Source: Betaproteobacteria bacterium
GTDB lineage: Bacteria; Pseudomonadota; Gammaproteobacteria; Burkholderiales; Burkholderiaceae_C
Reading direction: 5' to 3'
DNA length: 7,253 bases
NCBI GenBank assembly: GCA_025354965.1
Contig: JANXLW010000463.1
Coordinates: forward strand, 1-7,253
Shown: positions 1-7,001 of the stretch, in pieces
Layout: every line of letters begins with the position of its first letter
How positions within the stretch are numbered: position 1 is the first letter of the stretch
Translations under genes and position numbers: made by a program
The notes under the pieces: generated by a model
What the model saw: only the letters and a program-made list of their open reading frames with translations
What the model was told of the DNA's origin: nothing
Database searches by the model: none

Positions 1-419
1 ACAAGGTGCTGGCGGTGCAGGGTGGCCAACTGGTGGACAAGGAAGTGCCGATGCTGAACGCGCTCAATGAAGTGCTGCGCGACGATTACATCAAGGACTC
101 CATCGGCGGCGTCGAACGCTGGAACAAGGTGATCGAAAAAGCTGGCATTGCGTTCAAGCTGAAAGCGCCGCACAAGGCCTTTCACCGCAACATCGGCACG
201 CTGGCCAGCGTCAAGGTCTCGCCCGAAGGTCGGGTACTGTCCGAGGTCGAATGGGCTGCGCATGTCGACCAGTGGCTACCGAGCGAGACCGACCGCGCCT
301 TCGTCGCCAGCCTGATGGGCCGGGTCGTCGAACCGGGTAAGTTCTCCAACTGGATTGCGCCGCCGGTCATGGGCATCAATCGCCAATCGGCGGATTTCGA
401 ATACGTGCGGTTTAATTGA
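1..419 (+). CDS. boxB: BoxB, benzoyl-CoA 2,3-epoxidase oxygenase subunit (3' part only)
   Basis: BoxB is the diiron oxygenase component of benzoyl-CoA 2,3-epoxidase, a soluble cytoplasmic enzyme that inserts one O2-derived oxygen into the ring of benzoyl-CoA using electrons from BoxA. The gene enters from outside the window: the first full codon is at position 3, and 138 C-terminal residues remain before the TGA at 417-419. As I recall, the full protein is around 470-480 residues, so the diiron ligands, which lie further upstream, are not visible. Recognition rests on the C-terminal segment, including VERWNKVIEKAGI, KAPHKAFHRNIG, the acidic/Trp-rich EVEWAAHVDQWLP and the ending FSNWIAPPVMGINRQ, and on boxA lying 61 nt downstream. 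The GTG at position 6 is an internal Val codon, not a start. No frameshift or odd composition is seen. Confidence 0.9.
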   Translation, partial: KVLAVQGGQLVDKEVPMLNALNEVLRDDYIKDSIGGVERWNKVIEKAGIAFKLKAPHKAFHRNIGTLASVKVSPEGRVLSEVEWAAHVDQWLPSETDRAFVASLMGRVVEPGKFSNWIAPPVMGINRQSADFEYVRFN

Positions 420-468
420 CCAAGCTCGTTACTGCGTACATGGAGGCTGCGGGCTGCGGCAATCCATC

Positions 469-473
469 GGAGA
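469..473 (+). promoter_or_regulatory. boxA ribosome binding site
   Basis: GGAGA lies 7 nt before the ATG at 481. It decides the boxA start against in-frame ATGs further upstream, such as the one at 355, which lies inside boxB and has no comparable site. The 61-nt boxB-boxA gap (420-480) shows no obvious hairpin or promoter, which fits cotranscription. Confidence 0.6.
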
Positions 474-480
474 CCAAGTC

Positions 481-1761
481 ATGAACCTCGGTGAAAACGA
501 CATCCTCAAGCAACACCTGATTGACCCCGAGATCTGCATTCGCTGCAATACCTGCGAGGCTATCTGCCCGGTACAGGCGATCACGCATGACTCGCGAAAT
601 TACGTTGTCGATGCGCAAAAGTGCGACATGTGCATGGCTTGCATTTCGCCCTGCCCGACCGGGTCGATCGACAACTGGCGCACCATGCCCGGCGTCAAGG
701 CCTACACGGTCAGCGAGCAGTTGCTGTGGGATGAGTTGCCCGCCGAGTTGACGACCGAGCAATTGATCGAGGCCGGAGTCAGCACCGAGACAGCAGCGCC
801 GCCCGAGGCCATGGCGCCCAGCGTCCTGAGTGACAGCACCGGCGAGACCCCGCTTCTGGTGTCGTCCTTCGGCGCCACCGTACCGCCCTGGTCGGCCGCG
901 CATGCCTACACCCAGCTGTATGGCCCGAAGTCGGCACAGAAATTCGTTGTCGCCACGGTGGCAGGGAACAAGCGTGTGACTGAACTGGGGCGCGAGTACG
1001 ACACGCACCACCTCATGCTCGACTTCGGCGCCATGCCGTTTCCGGTGTTGGAGGGCCAGTCCATCGGCATCTTGCCGCCCGGAGTGGATGCCCAGGGCCG
1101 CGCCCACCATCCGCGCCAGTACTCCATCGCCAGTCCGCGCAACGGCGAACGCCCCGGCTACAACAACCTGTCGCTGACCGTGAAGCGCGTACTGCAAGAC
1201 CATCAGGGCCAAGCGGTGCGCGGCGTGGCGTCGAACTACATGTGCGACCTGTTGGTGGGCGACAAGGTCCAGGTGATCGGACCGTTCGGCGCCAGCTTCC
1301 TGATGCCCAACCATCCGCGCTCCAACATCGTGATGATCTGCACCGGCACCGGCAGTGCGCCGATGCGCGCCATGACGGAATGGCGGCGTCGACTGCGCCA
1401 GTCGGGCAAGTTCGAAGGTGGCAAACTCATGCTGTTCTTCGGCGCACGCACCAAGGAAGACCTGCCCTACTTCGGTCCGCTACAGAATTTGCCCAAGGAT
1501 TTCATCGATATCAACTTCGCCTTTTCGCGCACGCCGGGTCAACCCAAACGCTATGTGCAGGACGTGATGCGCGAGCGCTCTGCCGACTTGAGCGCGCTGC
1601 TGGTTGACCCGAACACCTGCTTCTTTGTCTGCGGACTCAAGAGCATGGAGGAAGGCGTGGTGCTGGCGCTGCGCGATGTGGCGCAGCACGCCGGCCTGTC
1701 CTGGGACAGCGTGGGCGCGGCGCTCAAAACGCAGGGCCGGCTGCACCTGGAAACCTATTGA
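481..1761 (+). CDS. boxA: BoxA, NADPH-dependent reductase of benzoyl-CoA 2,3-epoxidase
   Basis: BoxA carries electrons from NADPH through FAD and iron-sulfur clusters to the oxygenase BoxB in the aerobic CoA-dependent benzoate pathway; it is cytoplasmic. The 426-residue product has two parts. Residues about 10-65 are a two-cluster bacterial ferredoxin with CxxCxxCxxxCP sets at Cys19/22/25/29 and Cys48/51/54/58. Residues about 150-426 are a ferredoxin:NADP reductase module: RQYS at 212-215 (FAD), CTGTGSAPMRAM at 287-298 (NADPH pyrophosphate loop), FFGART, and a CGLKSMEEGV segment from Cys384 with the C-terminal nicotinamide-site signature. An Ala/Pro/Glu/Thr-rich linker (about 85-135) joins them. 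All key residues are present. The start is set by GGAGA at 469-473. It follows boxB in the same direction and ends 14 nt before the convergent ligase gene. The fusion layout plus boxB upstream make the call strong. Confidence 0.94.
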   Translation: MNLGENDILKQHLIDPEICIRCNTCEAICPVQAITHDSRNYVVDAQKCDMCMACISPCPTGSIDNWRTMPGVKAYTVSEQLLWDELPAELTTEQLIEAGVSTETAAPPEAMAPSVLSDSTGETPLLVSSFGATVPPWSAAHAYTQLYGPKSAQKFVVATVAGNKRVTELGREYDTHHLMLDFGAMPFPVLEGQSIGILPPGVDAQGRAHHPRQYSIASPRNGERPGYNNLSLTVKRVLQDHQGQAVRGVASNYMCDLLVGDKVQVIGPFGASFLMPNHPRSNIVMICTGTGSAPMRAMTEWRRRLRQSGKFEGGKLMLFFGARTKEDLPYFGPLQNLPKDFIDINFAFSRTPGQPKRYVQDVMRERSADLSALLVDPNTCFFVCGLKSMEEGVVLALRDVAQHAGLSWDSVGAALKTQGRLHLETY

Positions 1762-1775
1762 CGGCTAGACCACCC
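1762..1775. other. 14-nt convergent gap between boxA and the ligase gene
   Basis: The stop codons of boxA (1759-1761, + strand) and the phenylacetate-CoA ligase gene (1776-1778, - strand) face each other across 14 nt. No stem-loop followed by a T-run is visible in the gap or its immediate flanks. Transcripts of the two operons therefore probably overlap, or end by Rho or by a site inside the opposing gene. Confidence 0.6.
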
Positions 1776-3122
1776 CTAGTCCTTCGGCCGCAGGTCACGC
1801 ACGCGTACCGCCTTGCCCTGCGACCTGGGGATTTCACCCGGTAGTTTGACCACCACATCGGTACTGATACCCACCATCGACTTGACGTGTCGCGCGACGT
1901 CACGCGCTATCGACGGGAAAGCTTCCTCGTCCACGTCAATTTGTGCTTCGACCTCGATCGTGACGTGATCAAGCGAACCGCGCCGCTCCACCACAAGCTG
2001 GTAATGCGGCGAAATCATGGCGCGACCGATCAGCACCGCCTCGATCTGCGACGGATAGACATTGACGCCACGAATGATCAACATGTCGTCGCTGCGACCG
2101 GTGATGCGCAGGATGCGAAGATGGGTGCGACCGCAGTCGCAGGGCGCGGTAGTGATTCTGGTGATGTCACGGGTGCGGTAACGCAGCATCGGCAAGGCCT
2201 GCTTGGTGAGCGTTGTGATCACCAGCTCGCCGGCATCACCCTCGGGCACTGGGGCCTGGGTTTCGGGGTCCAGCACTTCAAACAGGAAGTGATCCTCCCA
2301 GCCATGCAGACCGGCTTGCGCAGCACATTCGCAGGCAACGCCGGGGCCCATGATTTCGGACAGGCCGTAGATGTCGATTGCCTTCAAACCCAGGCGCTCT
2401 TCAATCTCGCAGCGCATGGCGCTGCTCCAGGGCTCAGCACCAAAAACGCCGACCCGCAGCGCACTCTTGCGCAGATCAACGCCCAGCTGTTCCGCCACTT
2501 CAGCCATGGCAAGCGCGTAGGAGGGTGTGGCGCACAGGATGTTGGCGCCAAGGTCCATGATGAGGGCAATCTGGCGCTCCGTCGAACCACCGGACATCGG
2601 CACCACTGTGGCACCGAGTCTCTCGGCGCCGTAATGGGCGCCCAGACCGCCGGTGAACAAACCGTAACCATAGGCGTTGTGAATCACATCGCCAGCCCGG
2701 GCACCCGCCGCGTGCAGCGAGCGCGCCATCAGGTCGGCCCAGGTTTCAATGTCGGCCTTGGTGTAGCCCACCACAGTGGCTTTGCCAGTGGTACCGGATG
2801 AGGCATGCAGGCGCGAGATGGCGGTCAACGGTCGCGCCAACAGGCCAAACGGGTAATGGTCCCGCAGATCCGCCTTGCTGGTAAAAGGAATGCGGCGCAG
2901 ATCATCAAGGGTGCGAACCTCTTGCGGGACGACACCGGCCTGCACCATGCGCCGGCGGTGCAACTCCACGTTGTCCCAGGCGTTGCGCAGCGTTTTTCTC
3001 AGGCGTTCAAACTGCAACTCGGCCAGTGCCTCACGCGGCATGGTTTCTGCAGTGCGATCGCAGTAACTGCGGCCGTCGATGTCCTGGGAAATCCCGACTT
3101 CGGATAACGTGTTGGCACCCAT
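1776..3122 (-). CDS. padJ: Phenylacetate-CoA ligase (PadJ/PaaK type)
   Basis: This adenylate-forming enzyme converts phenylacetate, ATP and CoA into phenylacetyl-CoA, AMP and PPi in the cytoplasm. The product is 448 residues, close to the usual 430-450 for PaaK-family ligases. Visible motifs are the phosphate-binding loop SSGTTGK (108-114), GAEPWS (229-234), the adenine-site YGLSE (252-256), RYRTRDIT (314-321), the hinge region GRSDDMLIIRGVNVYPSQIE (342-361) and the C-terminal lysine of SQGKA (Lys437), expected to catalyse adenylation. CDCGR at 328-332 resembles the cysteine pair often seen in this family. AGGAG at 3128-3132, 5 nt before the ATG, supports the start. It lies 32 nt downstream of padD in the same direction, so it is probably the last gene of a padBCD-ligase operon. 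Its place beside padBCD favours padJ (anaerobic phenylacetate oxidation) over aerobic paaK. Sequence motifs alone cannot separate the two, and a ligase for another arylacetate is possible. Confidence 0.88.
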   Translation of the reverse strand: MGANTLSEVGISQDIDGRSYCDRTAETMPREALAELQFERLRKTLRNAWDNVELHRRRMVQAGVVPQEVRTLDDLRRIPFTSKADLRDHYPFGLLARPLTAISRLHASSGTTGKATVVGYTKADIETWADLMARSLHAAGARAGDVIHNAYGYGLFTGGLGAHYGAERLGATVVPMSGGSTERQIALIMDLGANILCATPSYALAMAEVAEQLGVDLRKSALRVGVFGAEPWSSAMRCEIEERLGLKAIDIYGLSEIMGPGVACECAAQAGLHGWEDHFLFEVLDPETQAPVPEGDAGELVITTLTKQALPMLRYRTRDITRITTAPCDCGRTHLRILRITGRSDDMLIIRGVNVYPSQIEAVLIGRAMISPHYQLVVERRGSLDHVTIEVEAQIDVDEEAFPSIARDVARHVKSMVGISTDVVVKLPGEIPRSQGKAVRVRDLRPKD

Positions 3123-3127
3123 GGTGT

Positions 3128-3132
3128 CTCCT
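3128..3132 (-). promoter_or_regulatory. Ligase gene ribosome binding site
   Basis: AGGAG on the minus strand, 5 nt from the ATG at 3122-3120, fixes the ligase start in the 32-nt padD-ligase gap. No promoter-like sequence or hairpin is evident in that gap. Confidence 0.6.
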
Positions 3133-3154
3133 GAGTTCAGATCTATATTTCTGC

Positions 3155-4030
3155 CTATTGCTCTTGCTTATCGCGCACGCCGCGCACCGGAATCTTCAAC
3201 AGGGCAAAGCCCTGGTTGAAGCTGGCACGCGTCACCAGTGTGTATTTGAGATTGGCACCGGCCCAGGCAGCGCACGCGCCAGCCACCGCCGTCAGCAGCG
3301 TCGCCAGCGGCGCACTCAGCAGCCAGGTCAGGCCCAGCAGCATGCATGGCAGGATGCTGCCGACTATCAGCAAGCGGCGTCCCGCCAGATCCAGAGCGCT
3401 GCGGGCGCGCGCCACCAGACTGGCATCGACGTCTTTGCGGTAGCGCTGCCAGGCCAGCATCCGAAGCGCCAGCAACAGCACAAACACCAGCAGCGCCGCG
3501 CTCGTGACCCTGGCATGAACGAGACCGAGCAGCAGAAAAATACCGCAGCCCTCACAGCCAGCCGTGAGCAAAAAAAGCGGCGAAAACCAGCTCGAGCGCC
3601 AGGCCGGAATGCCCCGCGCGGCCGGCAGCATACGGCTCTGGCAGTAGAGAAAGGCCAGGGCCAGCGCAGCGCTGATCCAGAGCCAGCCGCTCAGGCCCAG
3701 CATCGCAGCCAGACCAGCCGGGAACAACACCACACTGACCCACGCTTCGCGTGACATCCAGGAGGTACGCGGATTGATGAAGACATTGAGCGCGCGCAAC
3801 GGGCGCCCGATCTCGAGCCAGACACACAACAGGCCCAGACCGATCAGCGCCAGTCCGACGAAGACAAGCCCGGGTATTGCCCAGCCCCTGGCGGCCTCAG
3901 GCGCCGCAAACAATGCACTGGCCACCAGCAGACCGGTGCCGGCACCGCCACAGATAAAGTTGCCTGCGGCGCGCCAGTCCCAGCTGGTCTGTTGCCACGG
4001 ATTGGGTCCGAATCCGGAACTGGTACTCAT
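3155..4030 (-). CDS. padD: PadD, NrfD/DmsC-like membrane anchor of phenylacetyl-CoA:acceptor oxidoreductase
   Basis: PadD is the polytopic membrane subunit that anchors the PadBC catalytic pair and is expected to pass electrons to quinone. The 291-residue product is very hydrophobic. I count about eight likely membrane helices, near residues 21-42, 51-72, 97-115, 116-131, 148-170, 175-195, 218-238 and 240-260. GRPLRALNVF (75-84) followed by NPRTSWMSREAW (86-97) is the conserved loop of the NrfD/PsrC/DmsC family. No cleavable signal peptide is seen. Its ATG (4030-4028) overlaps the padC TGA in an ATGA, with a weak AAGGCGG 4 nt upstream, suggesting translational coupling. The family placement is firm from sequence. 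The specific PadD name depends on the neighbours padC, padB and the phenylacetate-CoA ligase. A polysulfide/DMSO-reductase type anchor would look similar, but the context does not favour it. Confidence 0.82.
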   Translation of the reverse strand: MSTSSGFGPNPWQQTSWDWRAAGNFICGGAGTGLLVASALFAAPEAARGWAIPGLVFVGLALIGLGLLCVWLEIGRPLRALNVFINPRTSWMSREAWVSVVLFPAGLAAMLGLSGWLWISAALALAFLYCQSRMLPAARGIPAWRSSWFSPLFLLTAGCEGCGIFLLLGLVHARVTSAALLVFVLLLALRMLAWQRYRKDVDASLVARARSALDLAGRRLLIVGSILPCMLLGLTWLLSAPLATLLTAVAGACAAWAGANLKYTLVTRASFNQGFALLKIPVRGVRDKQEQ

Positions 4031-4677
4031 GTGTCCGCCTTGTCCCAGAGGTAGTGAAAACCGGGTCCGGTGCCAAGCTCTTCGTGCATGCGAAAACTTT
4101 GATTTTTCTCAAGCAACTGCGAGACATTGCTGTTGGGGTCTTGCAGGTCGCCGAAGGCCAGCGCGTCGGCAATGCACGAATTGACACAGGCCGGCGTCGC
4201 CACCGGATCGACACCTGGCGTCAGACCGGCGGCCAGACCGGCATCAATCCGATCGACACAGAAAGTGCATTTGGTGGCCACCGACAGACGAGAATCGTCG
4301 CGTCGCTTGGACTCACTCTGGAGCGGCGCACCATAGGCGAAACTCGCCTTGTCGGTCTTGTAGCGCGCCTGGTAGGGGCAGGCCACAGCGCAGTAGGAGC
4401 AGCCAATGCAGAGGTCGTAATCGATGGTGACGATGCCGTCGGGGCGCTGCTTGGTGGCCGTCGTCGGACACACCGTCATGCAGGGCGGGTCTTCGCAGTG
4501 CTGGCAGCCGACCGGCACAAAAACGCGCTTGACGTTCGGGTATTCGCCAAACTCCATATCCAGGACACGGCGCCATTGCACCTCTGGCGGTGTCGCATTA
4601 GTGTGCTTGCAGGCAGCAGTACAGGTCTGGCAGCCGACGCAGCGCCGCAAGTCGGCGGTCATGGCCCAGCGAGTCAT
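4027..4677 (-). CDS. padC: PadC, four [4Fe-4S] ferredoxin subunit of phenylacetyl-CoA:acceptor oxidoreductase
   Basis: PadC is the electron-transfer subunit between the molybdenum subunit PadB and the membrane anchor PadD. The 216-residue product has 16 cysteines in the four-cluster pattern of DmsB/NrfC/PsrB proteins: CVGCQTCTAACK (Cys13/16/19/23), CQHCEDPPCMTVCP (Cys58/61/66/70), CIGCSYCAVACP (Cys90/93/96/100), and CTFC (137/140) with CVNSC (164/168). All ligands for four [4Fe-4S] clusters are present. No Tat signal is seen, consistent with a cytoplasm-facing enzyme acting on a CoA ester (inference). The start at 4677 is chosen because AAGGAGG lies just upstream and the ATG overlaps the padB stop in ATGA. 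The reading frame is open far upstream to 4881, but that part is the antisense of padB. A second in-frame ATG at 4662 is less well placed. Confidence 0.87.
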   Translation of the reverse strand: MTRWAMTADLRRCVGCQTCTAACKHTNATPPEVQWRRVLDMEFGEYPNVKRVFVPVGCQHCEDPPCMTVCPTTATKQRPDGIVTIDYDLCIGCSYCAVACPYQARYKTDKASFAYGAPLQSESKRRDDSRLSVATKCTFCVDRIDAGLAAGLTPGVDPVATPACVNSCIADALAFGDLQDPNSNVSQLLEKNQSFRMHEELGTGPGFHYLWDKADT

Positions 4678-7001
4678 GCGGCCTCCTTCTTTGAGCGGCA
4701 GATCTTGACCCGCACAATATCGGCACCCGAGCCAGTGGCGTCGGTCAGCGAGATCGACATGGTTGCGAGTGAGTTCATGCTGGGCATGCCGAAGTCTTTT
4801 GCCATCGGAGTTTCCCAGTGCGCGAACTGGCCGATCAGCAGCAGCGTGTCCGGGCGTATGCCCTGGCGCACCACGGCGCAACCCCGCACGCTGCGTTTGG
4901 GCGTGGAAATTTCGATGGCATCACCATCGGCAATGCCGAGCTTTTGCGCGGCGCCCGTGTTGATGATCACACCGCGATGGCCAGTGATGTTGTCGGCCAC
5001 TTCCCGCATCAGCTGAATACCGGCGTTGGCACCCCAGGCGTACTGCATGCTGCGCGCGGTAAGCAGCCAGAACGGGTAGTCCTGCGCGCGCGCGCCACCC
5101 TGGGTGATGATGGCCTCCCACAGTCCGGGGAAGTCCTTCCAGACCGGCAGCGCCTGGTATTCCTTGAGCTGCTCGTCCCACCAGTGCATGTCGTGCTCGT
5201 GCAGACGCCGGCCCAGTTCGGTCCCAACGCGCATCAACCGCTCCTGGTACGGCAGCTCATAGCGCAGGCCGCTCTTGACCATGGTCTGGTCCAGATACCA
5301 GGTACTGCGTGACAGCGGCTTGGTCGCCAGGCCATTTTCCTTCCACCAGTCCAGACCGTGCGCGTGCGCGCCGTCGCTGACCTCGGCGCTGGCGGCACGG
5401 CAGACCGCATCCCAGATGGCGTCGCAGCTATGGCGCTGCTGCGTGTCAAGTGAAAAATCTCCATGCACGCCCTTGAGGGGAACACTGCCGGCGCCCTTGT
5501 TGATGGCCGCGATGTAGCCGGGGGTCAGACCCGTGCGCGCCGCCAGTTCGCTCGCGATGTCGGTCATGTCGCGCGCCTCGCCGCTGCTTTGAACGACGGG
5601 CTGGCGCAGGGCAAAGCCGTTGACCTCCCAGTATTGTTCCTGGTACTTGGTGCCACCGATGCGCATCAGCTGCAGGCTCTCCAGGTCAGTTGCATCGGGC
5701 AGCAGCACATCGGCAAAGTGATTGGTCTCGTCACGCGTGTAGGCAAAGGCAACGGTGAACGGGAAGCGCGCCATCTTTTCGCCCAGCGTAGCCGTATCCC
5801 AGTAAGAAATGGCCGGATTGGTGCGGTACAGGAACCAGACATCGGGCGGCATGACGCGCGGCAGGCCCTTGGGTGTCTCGTCCAGAAACAGCCAGGAGAA
5901 ATGGGTTGGCCCGAGCGCCTGGCTCCAGGGCCCGTCGGCCGCCAGCGGCACCATGGTGCGATAGGCGTTGCGGATGTTTGGGTTGGGCGACCAATGCGCC
6001 TTGTCTGTTGGATTGAGCGGGAAATGCATGAAGCCATCGGGCCCGGCCTTGACGCTCTCGTGCCGCTGCGACATGGGACGCGTCAGCCGGATCGTGGTGC
6101 CGATGGTTCCGCCCGGCACTTCCAGGCCACCCACCAGCGTGGCCAGCAGCGTGCGCGCCCAGCAGCACTCGAAGCCACCCCAGCCGTTGTTGACGGTCTT
6201 GCCCAGCGTGACTGCCACTGGCCGGTAGGGCATGGTGATGCCGTCAACCTCGGTCGTCTGGCCAACGCAGGCGTGGTCTATAAACTCGTTGGCAATGGTG
6301 CGCATGTGCGCGGCCGGCACATCGCAGACCGTTTGCGCCCACTCGGGCGAGTAGGGCCGCATGTGTTCCACCAGCCGCGTCAAGCCGGTGCTGCCGCTCA
6401 GCAATCCTTCGGCCAGCACTTCATCGTCGGCGCCGATCTCGATGGCATCGACCTCGTAGCTGCCTTCAATGGCTTCCTGCAGACCCGGGCTGTCGTGCGG
6501 GCGAGCGCAGGCCTGTCCCAAGTCCCACACCATCGGCTTGCGGCTGGTGCGCTCGCGCAGGTAATAGCCGTGCGGTCCGACCAGATAAGGTGATGCGGTG
6601 CGCCCAGCCAGGAACGGCAGGTCCAGGCGCGCACGCGGTACCTCGTGCAACAGCACGTGGATCAGCGCGTAGAGAAAAGCGGCGTCAGTCTTGGGCTTGA
6701 TCGGCACCCACTGCGCCGAGCAGGCGCCGGTGACCGACAGGTGCGGCTCAACCTGCACGCGCTTCAAGCCGCGCAGGCGCGCCTCGGAGTGCCGCCAGAC
6801 ACCGATGACACCGCCCGATGCCTCGATGTTGGAGCCGCAGGAGATCAGGTAATTGCACAGTGGCGTGTCCGGCGTGACGATGAAGGCGCGGTGCCAGAAC
6901 TCGCCGTACAGGTGCTCCGAGTGATAGCACTTGACGCCCTGCCCCGAGCCGAAGCCCATGTCCACCGGGCCCCAGGCCGCCAGGAATGCGGGGAAGGTGC
7001 C
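4674..7001 (-). CDS. padB: PadB, molybdopterin catalytic subunit of phenylacetyl-CoA:acceptor oxidoreductase (5' end missing)
   Basis: PadB-type proteins are Mo-bis-MGD enzymes of the DMSO reductase family that oxidise the alpha-carbon of phenylacetyl-CoA to phenylglyoxylate. About 775 residues are present, up to the TGA at 4676-4674. Family marks in order: ISCGSNIEASGG (about 6850-6810), a variant of the GSNP pterin motif; VWFLYRTNPAISYWD (about 5850-5805); DETNHFADVLLPDATDLES (about 5735-5680); YPFWLLTARSMQYAWG (about 5080-5030), opening the C-terminal dinucleotide-binding barrel; and VIINTGAAQKLGIADGDAIE (about 4970-4910). The N-terminal domain that normally carries a [4Fe-4S] cluster and any Tat signal is absent. 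The sense coding stops at the inverted-repeat junction, and upstream of 7001-7019 the frame reads the antisense of another padB copy. The ATG at 7085 is therefore not a real start, and an 803-residue product beginning there would have a false N-terminus. padC overlaps by ATGA. Domain family is certain; the substrate is inferred from context. Confidence 0.8.
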   Translation of the reverse strand, partial: GTFPAFLAAWGPVDMGFGSGQGVKCYHSEHLYGEFWHRAFIVTPDTPLCNYLISCGSNIEASGGVIGVWRHSEARLRGLKRVQVEPHLSVTGACSAQWVPIKPKTDAAFLYALIHVLLHEVPRARLDLPFLAGRTASPYLVGPHGYYLRERTSRKPMVWDLGQACARPHDSPGLQEAIEGSYEVDAIEIGADDEVLAEGLLSGSTGLTRLVEHMRPYSPEWAQTVCDVPAAHMRTIANEFIDHACVGQTTEVDGITMPYRPVAVTLGKTVNNGWGGFECCWARTLLATLVGGLEVPGGTIGTTIRLTRPMSQRHESVKAGPDGFMHFPLNPTDKAHWSPNPNIRNAYRTMVPLAADGPWSQALGPTHFSWLFLDETPKGLPRVMPPDVWFLYRTNPAISYWDTATLGEKMARFPFTVAFAYTRDETNHFADVLLPDATDLESLQLMRIGGTKYQEQYWEVNGFALRQPVVQSSGEARDMTDIASELAARTGLTPGYIAAINKGAGSVPLKGVHGDFSLDTQQRHSCDAIWDAVCRAASAEVSDGAHAHGLDWWKENGLATKPLSRSTWYLDQTMVKSGLRYELPYQERLMRVGTELGRRLHEHDMHWWDEQLKEYQALPVWKDFPGLWEAIITQGGARAQDYPFWLLTARSMQYAWGANAGIQLMREVADNITGHRGVIINTGAAQKLGIADGDAIEISTPKRSVRGCAVVRQGIRPDTLLLIGQFAHWETPMAKDFGMPSMNSLATMSISLTDATGSGADIVRVKICRSKKEAA
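4682..4688 (-). promoter_or_regulatory. padC ribosome binding site inside the padB 3' end
   Basis: AAGGAGG on the minus strand ends 4 nt before the padC ATG (4677-4675). It is a full Shine-Dalgarno match lying within the last codons of padB, and it favours the first padC ATG over the one 15 nt downstream at 4662. Confidence 0.65.

Noticed and set aside
412..1314. 300-codon open frame on the minus strand across boxA
   Set aside because: Antisense of boxA; His/Arg/Gly-rich low-quality translation typical of GC-rich shadow frames, with no motif.
1887..2801. 304-codon open frame on the plus strand across the ligase gene
   Set aside because: Antisense of a gene with a complete set of adenylate-forming motifs; no recognisable protein features.
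3026..3754. 242-codon plus-strand frame across padD and the ligase start
   Set aside because: Gln/Arg/Ala-rich translation opposite a clear eight-helix membrane protein; a shadow frame.
4054..5016. 320-codon plus-strand frame across padC and the padB 3' end
   Set aside because: Antisense of the four-cluster ferredoxin and the MGD-binding domain; no motif or ribosome site.
5463..6593. 376-codon plus-strand frame inside padB
   Set aside because: Antisense shadow of the Mo subunit; no family signature.
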